Shown here one piece after another: positions 27,992 to 32,245 of a stretch of DNA of 32,245 nt. Position numbers and translations under genes: made by a program. Positions within the stretch are counted from its first letter, which is position 1, and the number at the start of each line of letters is the position of its first letter. Below the pieces are notes generated by a model. The model did not search any database, had not been told where the DNA came from, and saw nothing but the letters and a program-made list of their open reading frames with translations. The stretch comes from a virus: the IMG/VR virus record IMGVR_UViG_3300046837_000266, positions 1 through 32,245 of that record, one strand, 5' to 3'.

Positions 27992-28603
27992 GTGGCTGGT
28001 GAAACCTTCACCGAGCGGATGCAGGCCAGGACGCTTGGCCGCTCGGACATTCCCCTGCGCCGCGGGCAGAACTACAACTACCCGTTGCGCTGGTGGGCGA
28101 CCCCCAACGGCGACATCGTCCAGTTGCAGTCCGACCCCCAGAACCGCGCGCTGTACGCCGACCTGGGTTTTCACCTGCTGGCCGACGTCGCGGCACGTGG
28201 CGACTCGATGTCGGAAGTCGAGGAGTGGGAGCGGCTCGAGCGGCCGCGGATCATCGCCGAGCAGCGCAAGCGGGCCAAGCTCATCAATGCGATCCGCAAG
28301 GCAGACCAGAAAGACCCCACCCTGGGCACGCTGGTCGACGTCGAGACGATCGACAACCAGTCGACCGACGAGCTCGAGGCCACCATCCGAGACATTCGAT
28401 CGCGTGGCGGGGTCGTCCGCGTGGTCGACTCGAAGTTTCGGGACGAGCCCGAGCCGAGTCTGCTGCGCGGCGTCGAGACGAGCGCGACCAACGCGCTCGA
28501 GGACCTGCAACGCAAACTGAGCGCCGATGGCGCCAGGGCAACCACGATCGAAGGCACCGGTAAAGATCCCATCGACGAGGCGCGTCGAAGGAGCAGGACA
28601 TGA
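27992..28603 (+). CDS. Hypothetical head-proximal protein
   Basis: 203 residues from GTG 27992, three bases after the capsid stop. The N-terminus (LRRGQNYNYPLRWWATPNGD, then IVQLQSDPQNRALYADLGFH) has aromatic strands. The middle is highly charged and helical (ERLERPRIIAEQRKRAKLIN), and the C-terminal region ends in DEARRRSRT. No known domain. Location directly after the capsid gene is that of head-decoration or head-completion proteins, but nothing in sequence proves either. It overlaps the next start (ATGA). Confidence 0.6.
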   Translation: MAGETFTERMQARTLGRSDIPLRRGQNYNYPLRWWATPNGDIVQLQSDPQNRALYADLGFHLLADVAARGDSMSEVEEWERLERPRIIAEQRKRAKLINAIRKADQKDPTLGTLVDVETIDNQSTDELEATIRDIRSRGGVVRVVDSKFRDEPEPSLLRGVETSATNALEDLQRKLSADGARATTIEGTGKDPIDEARRRSRT

Positions 28604-28902
28604 GTGAACCTGTGGATTTCGTGGCTCAGGCGAACCTGATGCACGAGCACGGCCCGGCGGTCACGCCGCCCAGCACGTTGTTCTTCACCTACCTGAAACC
28701 TGACGGTGAGTCGATCATCGCGCCGGCGACCAGTGCCGAGGTGTACCTGCGGGAAGGGTTCACCATTACGGGCGAGCAGACCATCGAAAGCCTGGAGGCG
28801 TATAGCGCCGAGCAGGCCGCGAAGGCGGCCCCGAAGGCAGAACGTGAAACGCACGCGCCCAGGGCTGAGCACGTCGAGGGGCCGGCTCGGCCGAGGTCCT
28901 GA
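28600..28902 (+). CDS. Hypothetical protein
   Basis: 100 residues from ATG 28600 (ATGA overlap). The first 65 residues look folded (TLFFTYLKPDGESIIAPATS, then AEVYLREGFTITGEQTIESL). The end is Ala/Lys/Glu/Pro-rich and likely disordered. The 'aeVYLreGFt.tGeq' phrase resembles short phage proteins near capsid genes, but no function is known to me. Confidence 0.55.
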   Translation: MSEPVDFVAQANLMHEHGPAVTPPSTLFFTYLKPDGESIIAPATSAEVYLREGFTITGEQTIESLEAYSAEQAAKAAPKAERETHAPRAEHVEGPARPRS

Positions 28903-28904
28903 CG

Positions 28905-29360
28905 ATGCCGCTGGACGGCGGCAAAATCGGCTCGCAGGTCGGCGCCGCGATGGGCCTGTGGACGCACACGCCCGTCGATTGGCGTGGGAACGAAACGGGT
29001 CAGGCGCCGCCTGGTCCGGCGGGGTGGCCGCCCAACGCGTCGGCCGCCACCGCGGTCTTTCCGAATGGCTCGCCCAGCGTGGCCACCGGTCAGGCAGTCA
29101 GCATTACGGCCATTTCGGTCACGGGTATCACCGTGTCGGGGGCGACCGTCAATTTCACGCTGTCGCAGTCCGCGTTGAACTGGATCGACTACGGCACGAC
29201 GGTGGCCTACGGATCGACCAACACGCAGGGCTCGGGCACGGGTCCGCAGACCAAGGCGTTGGGCGGTTTGACGTCGGGCACGCTGTACCACTACCGGATT
29301 GCGGCGTACGCCAACGGTCTGACGACCTACTCGCCAGACGGCACGTTCACAACCAGCTAG
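28905..29360 (+). CDS. Fibronectin III-like virion protein
   Basis: 151 residues. After a Gly/Pro-rich lead, residues 60-150 form an Fn3-like beta sandwich: NWIDYGTTVAYGSTNTQGSG, then ALGGLTSGTLYHYRIAAYAN and a final TYSPDGTFTTS. The 'l.sGTlYhYRi.a...' signature is the classic F-strand of Fn3 domains, common on phage surfaces where they may bind carbohydrate or the host surface. Probably a decoration or tail-surface protein. Confidence 0.7.
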   Translation: MPLDGGKIGSQVGAAMGLWTHTPVDWRGNETGQAPPGPAGWPPNASAATAVFPNGSPSVATGQAVSITAISVTGITVSGATVNFTLSQSALNWIDYGTTVAYGSTNTQGSGTGPQTKALGGLTSGTLYHYRIAAYANGLTTYSPDGTFTTS

Positions 29361-29369
29361 GAGACGTTG

Positions 29370-29585
29370 ATGGTGATGCAGGACGACGACAACGCACGCG
29401 GGCAGGTGGCGTACGAGGCGTACTCGGCCAATACCGGCGGCAAGTCGCTGGCGACCGGTGACACCCTGCCCGCGTGGGGCGACCTCGGCGACGCGTACAA
29501 AACGGCGTGGATTGCCGCGGCGCGCGAGGTCGTTGCGAACGCCACCGAGCCCGTCGACAGTGCAGAGCCCGAAGCCCCGGCGTGA
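29370..29585 (+). CDS. Hypothetical small phage protein
   Basis: 71 residues from ATG 29370, seven bases after GGAG (a TTG at 29367 and an ATG at 29376 are alternatives). The sequence ARGQVAYEAYSANTGGKSLA, then TGDTLPAWGDLGDAYKTAWI, matches a common short phage module ('vAYeay....ggksl.tG..lP.W..L.....aW..Aa'). Its role is unknown. It overlaps the next gene by GTGA. Confidence 0.65.
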   Translation: MVMQDDDNARGQVAYEAYSANTGGKSLATGDTLPAWGDLGDAYKTAWIAAAREVVANATEPVDSAEPEAPA

Positions 29586-30028
29586 TCGACGAGCACGGTC
29601 GGACCGAGTACCTGAGCGTCACCGCGGCGCATCGGGCCGACTGTGCCTTCGGCCAGGGCTTTTTCCGCTTGACCTTCGGCGAGCACGAGGTGCGGTACTG
29701 CCAGACATGGGACGCCGTGCTGACCGCGACCAAACTGCTTGAGGGCGTGGTGCCGGAGATCCGTGTCGAACGCGACGGGCATTGCCTCGATGGCGACCCG
29801 CTGATCGGGGATGCCAACACGCCGGACGTTGTCGACGGCGAATGGTGGCTGTCTCTGCCGCGTGAGGACGCGATGCGTGAGCTCGGGCTGACCAGGGAAG
29901 CCGACTATCGGCGGGCGTACGACGCGATCGCGGCCACGGTTTACCGTAGGGACAATCGCGCGTCGCAGGGCGGCGTGCGGGCGTCCATCGTCATCAAGCG
30001 ACCTGGGGCCAGGGTGGTGAACGCATGA
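29582..30028 (+). CDS. Hypothetical connector-region protein
   Basis: 148 residues from GTG 29582 (GTGA overlap); the same frame is open back to 29474 but that overlaps the previous gene. Features: EYLSVTAAHRADCAFGQGFF, RLTFGEHEVRYCQTWDAVLT, WWLSLPREDAMRELGLTREA, then YRRAYDAIAATVYRRDNRAS. Size and position between capsid and tail genes fit head-tail connector proteins, but the sequence does not match one that I recognise. Two Cys near residues 23 and 45 could pair or bind metal. Confidence 0.55.
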   Translation: MIDEHGRTEYLSVTAAHRADCAFGQGFFRLTFGEHEVRYCQTWDAVLTATKLLEGVVPEIRVERDGHCLDGDPLIGDANTPDVVDGEWWLSLPREDAMRELGLTREADYRRAYDAIAATVYRRDNRASQGGVRASIVIKRPGARVVNA

Positions 30029-30378
30029 TCGACACGACGTATCCGGTCAGCCAGGACCGTTTCACCGACGGCGCGTGGCGGCACACGGGACGGCTGCAGG
30101 TCAGCCGGCGATTGCCGACGGGCGTGGTGGTGACGGTGACGCTGCCAGACGACTGGCAGACGCTGTCGGTGGCGGACGGGTCGATCACCTCGGCCAAGAT
30201 CGCCGACGGCACGATTCAGACGGTGGACATTGCCAATGGGGCGGTGACCGCGGCGAAGCTGGGGCCTGACGTGCATCCGACGCCGGCCGAGTTCAACGCA
30301 CTGGTAGCGCGGGTGACGGCGCTTGAGGCCAGACCGGTGATAAACAGCATCGATGACCTGGTGTATGGGCCAGCCTGA
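30025..30378 (+). CDS. Fibre-repeat protein
   Basis: 117 residues from ATG 30025 (ATGA overlap). Residues 47-80 contain short repeats of the kind found in phage tail fibres: ADGSITSAKIADGTIQTVDI, then ANGAVTAAKLGPDV ('dGtIt.akIadgtI.t.dIanGaVt.aKL'). These form trimeric beta-helical shafts. The C-terminal part (AEFNALVARVTALEARPVIN) is a short coiled coil, likely the trimerisation helix. Probably a small fibre or spike component; too short to be a complete fibre. Confidence 0.72.
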   Translation: MIDTTYPVSQDRFTDGAWRHTGRLQVSRRLPTGVVVTVTLPDDWQTLSVADGSITSAKIADGTIQTVDIANGAVTAAKLGPDVHPTPAEFNALVARVTALEARPVINSIDDLVYGPA

Positions 30379-30381
30379 GTG

Positions 30382-30492
30382 ATGGCGCCGTCACTGCAGC
30401 CCGCTCCCCCGAGCCCGCCAGCGCCGTCGCTCGAGCCCGCGGTGCAACCGCCGGCGCCGGTCGTGGCGGTCGATCTCATGGGTGGAGGATGA
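30382..30492 (+). CDS. Possible 36-residue proline-rich peptide
   Basis: ATG 30382 lies four bases after the previous stop (TGAGTGATGG) and opens MAPSLQPAPPSPPAPSLEPA, followed by VQPPAPVVAVDLMGGG. Nearly all Pro, Ala and Ser, like the tails of other virion proteins here. It ends five bases before the next ATG (30497), within that gene's ribosome site. It may be real or a chance frame in GC-rich DNA. Confidence 0.35.
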   Translation: MAPSLQPAPPSPPAPSLEPAVQPPAPVVAVDLMGGG

Positions 30493-30496
30493 GCTG

Positions 30497-31522
30497 ATGG
30501 CCACGCTGCAGCAGTACCGCGCGACCTTTTCGGTCGAGGCCGGCCCGTACATCGGCCCGTCGTCGTATGAGGTCAGGGCGATGGTCGGCTCGACGACCAG
30601 CCAACTCGTGTGTCTGGCCTATCCGATCATGTCGGGCATTCCGCAGGAAGACCAGTTGATCGACCGTCCGCTGTACCGTCCCAACGCCACCCAGCCCACC
30701 GATCGCCATCGCTACGTGATGGCGTACGACCCGTCGACGGGCACCATTACGCCCGATCTGCCGTGGTCGGTCAGCCCGTTCTCGGATGGCGCGGGCACGA
30801 CGTACGGGTTCCTCGAAGCACTGACCTATTACGACATGGAGCAGTACGAGTACCTGGACCTCGCGGGCGGCGGGCTGACCGGGGTCGGCGAACGGTTCGA
30901 GGTCCTGGGTCCGTTCGACGCGCCGACGACGCACCGCTTGATCAACGAGGGATTGAAACATTGCTGGATGGTGGTCGAGGTGGCGTGTGTCCCGACCATC
31001 CTGACCACGCGGCACGATCTGAACGTGGTGGCGCCGTGGCTGATCGACAGTGGCAACGTGCTGCAGGTGGGGTTGTTGGCCAGTGGCGAGGACCGCAACC
31101 TGCAGGACCCGTTCGAACGCAGGATCATGGGCCAGGTCGAACGCGACGGCGGCCACTTCTTTCTGAACACCCAGCCGCACACGTTCAACGACGGCGACCT
31201 GATTTATTTGAGGTGTCTGAAGCGGGCGTACGACCACTGCCGGCCGGCGGGGGGCACGTTCGGCGATCAGGCGGGATTGAGCTTGGAAACCGACGAGGCG
31301 GCCATTGAGCCTGGGTGGGCCGCGTCCGCGGCGCTGGTGGCAGGTTGGCGTCAATTCGGGCATCTGCTCGAGCCGGCGGCGAACCAGCGATTGATCCGTG
31401 ACCAGGCCAGCGCGGTGGCCGCCTTCAACGACCTGGTCAGAGAACATCTCGTTGCGGACATGCCGCAAAAAAAGCTGTACCGGCAGCGCACGTTCGGCCC
31501 AGGCGTCAGGACGGCAGGCTAG
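30497..31522 (+). CDS. Structural protein of the neck or tail region
   Basis: 341 residues from ATG 30497. GGTGGAGG (30481-30488) lies eight bases upstream and decides this start over the in-frame GTG at 30482. The protein opens MATLQQYRATFSVEAGPYIG, then PSSYEVRAMVGSTTSQLVCL. The body mixes beta-rich and helical parts (RYVMAYDPSTGTITPDLPWS, then LTYYDMEQYEYLDLAGGGLT, with HDLNVVAPWLIDSGNVLQVG further on). The C-terminal 80 residues are helical and end KLYRQRTFGPGVRTAG. The order after a fibre-type gene suggests a tail or neck component. No family assigned. Confidence 0.6.
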   Translation: MATLQQYRATFSVEAGPYIGPSSYEVRAMVGSTTSQLVCLAYPIMSGIPQEDQLIDRPLYRPNATQPTDRHRYVMAYDPSTGTITPDLPWSVSPFSDGAGTTYGFLEALTYYDMEQYEYLDLAGGGLTGVGERFEVLGPFDAPTTHRLINEGLKHCWMVVEVACVPTILTTRHDLNVVAPWLIDSGNVLQVGLLASGEDRNLQDPFERRIMGQVERDGGHFFLNTQPHTFNDGDLIYLRCLKRAYDHCRPAGGTFGDQAGLSLETDEAAIEPGWAASAALVAGWRQFGHLLEPAANQRLIRDQASAVAAFNDLVREHLVADMPQKKLYRQRTFGPGVRTAG

Positions 31523-31549
31523 ATGAGTCTGTACGCGAAGCGCGAGCCT
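31523..31549 (+). pseudogene. Severed 5' end of the interrupted structural gene
   Basis: ATG AGT CTG TAC GCG AAG CGC GAG CCT, coding MSLYAKREP, starts directly after the stop of the upstream gene (TAG at 31520-31522). It then runs into the minus-strand HNH gene. The frame stays open to 32077 as an antisense shadow of the HNH gene and is not a meaningful protein. The same nine residues reappear at 32074-32100 as the start of the complete gene. Confidence 0.7.
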
Positions 31550-32048
31550 ACCGATTGCGGACGGCGTTTACTCGCTGGTAGCAAGCACGGCACAGACCAC
31601 GCGCCTGATGCGGGCGGTCGGTCTTGGCGCATTGGAGACAGGCCGGGTGCTTCAGTGACCAGCGGTCGCCAAGAACTCGCTCGTCGTGGTGCATGGCCTG
31701 ATGGGCAACGTTGGAGACAAGGTGCAGATTTTCGATGCGGTTGTCTGTCTTGTCGCCATTCAAGTGATGGACGTGCATGCCGCGGGGAATCTGTCCGCGC
31801 GCGGCTATCCAGACAACTCGATGTTCGAGGTCGCGTTTGCCGGGGGCGACCCAGACACGAACGTATCCGTCTTTCAGCGAACGTTCGCCGCCCTTCCAGT
31901 GCCAGTGCGTGGGGCCTCTTTGCTGATGTGCGGCAGGTGGTCGGCAGAGGTCGCAAAACCGGTGCCAGTACGAGGTTCCCGTGGGTGTACGCAGTCTGTA
32001 GCACGGCACCCCGCACGTCTCGCAGGGCTTTGACAGGATTGCTCGCAT
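31548..32048 (-). CDS. HNH homing-type endonuclease
   Basis: 166 residues. The N-terminus has a zinc ribbon (CETCGVPCYRLRTPTGTSYW, then HRFCDLC). The HNH nuclease centre is DGYVRVWVAPGKRDLEHRVV, WIAARGQIPRGMHVHHLNGD, KTDNRIENLHLVSNVAHQAM: the double His in HVHHLNGDKTDN and the later Asn-Leu-His are the ββα-metal site. The C-terminus carries a treble-clef-like CLQCAKTDRPHQARGLCRAC module closely similar to those of the HNH protein at 3467-4171. The ATG is at 32048 with a weak ribosome site. The stop codon overlaps the end of the upstream gene fragment by two bases. It is opposite in direction to its neighbours, as expected for an inserted free-standing homing endonuclease. Confidence 0.88.
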   Translation of the reverse strand: MRAILSKPCETCGVPCYRLRTPTGTSYWHRFCDLCRPPAAHQQRGPTHWHWKGGERSLKDGYVRVWVAPGKRDLEHRVVWIAARGQIPRGMHVHHLNGDKTDNRIENLHLVSNVAHQAMHHDERVLGDRWSLKHPACLQCAKTDRPHQARGLCRACYQRVNAVRNR

Positions 32049-32100
32049 ACGACCACATGATAAGGGTTATCGAGTGAGTCTATACGCTAAAAGAGAGCCG
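31550..32100 (-). mobile_element. HNH cassette with recoded host-gene start
   Basis: The element covers the HNH gene plus a copy of the target gene's first nine codons at its far edge (32074-32100). The left edge meets codon 9 of the severed copy (31523-31549) and the right edge continues into the rest of the gene. Six of nine codons differ between the copies (20 of 27 bases identical), but both encode MSLYAKREP. There are no terminal inverted repeats or transposase, so insertion by endonuclease-driven homing is inferred. Confidence 0.65.
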
Positions 32101-32245
32101 TGGCCGTTCCACGTGAAAGTCGACGGCGTGGGTTTTCTGATTGGTGCGCCGCAGCCGGGGCAGCCGGCGCTGGTGTCCACCAAGACGGCCGACGTCGGCT
32201 CGGTGGCGCCGCCCGACTACTCGTACGCGGGATCGAATCCGACCA
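32074..32245 (+). CDS. Structural protein, 5' part, cut by window edge
   Basis: 57 residues from GTG 32074, preceded by AAGGG (32062-32066, seven bases before). Begins MSLYAKREPWPFHVKVDGVG, then FLIGAPQPGQPALVSTKTAD, ending VGSVAPPDYSYAGSNPT at the window edge. Codons 2-7 (AGT, CTA, TAC, GCT, AAA, AGA) include several A/T-ending codons rare here, and from codon 10 on the usual GC-ending codons resume (TGG CCG TTC CAC GTG). The upstream copy at 31523 codes the same nine residues with typical GC codons. The function is unknown; location suggests a tail or fibre protein. Confidence 0.75.
   Translation, partial: MSLYAKREPWPFHVKVDGVGFLIGAPQPGQPALVSTKTADVGSVAPPDYSYAGSNPT

Noticed and set aside
31523-32077. 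Plus-strand frame of 184 codons starting MSLYAKREP
   Set aside because: Only the first nine codons are from the structural gene. The rest is the complement of the HNH gene and reads as Arg/Gly-rich nonsense.
1-32245. tRNA genes, CRISPR arrays, insertion sequences
   Set aside because: No cloverleaf with a T-loop GTTCRA-type segment, no regularly spaced repeat array, and no transposase were noticed on either strand. A tRNAscan or CRISPR search was not possible.

Overview
The window is a GC-rich segment of a tailed, probably temperate, double-stranded DNA phage or prophage. The support is a divergent repressor/Cro switch next to the first codons of what looks like a tyrosine integrase, an early operon of recombination, replication and methylation genes, then terminase, portal, a very large internal virion-like protein, scaffold, capsid and tail-proximal genes. 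Genes are densely packed, mostly joined by ATGA/GTGA/TAATG overlaps, and GTG starts are common. The host cannot be named from sequence alone. High GC, frequent GTG starts and a likely leaderless lysogeny switch would suit an actinobacterial or Chloroflexota-like host, but this is inference.

Layout. 1-1032: integrase fragment and repressor on the minus strand, with a Cro-like gene diverging on the plus strand. The two promoters mirror each other, each with an operator-like palindrome in its spacer. 1142-5535: small unknown proteins, a RusA resolvase, a methyltransferase-like protein, a secreted lytic transglycosylase, an HNH endonuclease and a Bet/RecT annealing protein. 5537-9490: a primase C-terminal-like fragment, a RepA-like ATPase, a repeat-rich putative origin, a DUF1660-like mini zinc protein and a rearranged Dcm-type cytosine methyltransferase. 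9487-14005: small and large terminase, portal, zinc-finger protein and a proline-rich protein. 14012-14282: one small minus-strand membrane-protein gene and a strong hairpin. 14323-26078: a 2,880-residue polyvalent protein with lysozyme-like and C39-like peptidase domains, then two repeat-rich virion-like proteins. 26082-31522: a small basic protein, scaffold-like protein, major capsid protein, and connector/tail-type proteins including Fn3-like and fibre-repeat proteins. 31523-32245: an HNH endonuclease cassette inserted at the 5' end of a structural gene.

How the parts work together. RusA, Bet, the primase-like fragment and the RepA-like ATPase form a replication/recombination module, and the two methyltransferases probably protect phage DNA. 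The giant protein sits between the portal and the scaffold, and no long tape-measure gene is seen. This suggests a short-tailed (podovirus-like) particle that ejects a peptidoglycan-cutting internal protein.

The most unusual observations are: (a) the HNH cassette at the right end, whose far edge carries a synonymously recoded copy of the interrupted gene's first nine codons, so the gene still has an intact start; (b) a Dcm gene holding about 306 nt of Dcm target-recognition sequence in the wrong place and in the wrong frame; (c) a symmetrical, probably leaderless lysogeny switch; and (d) a short repeat cluster after the helicase that may be the replication origin.
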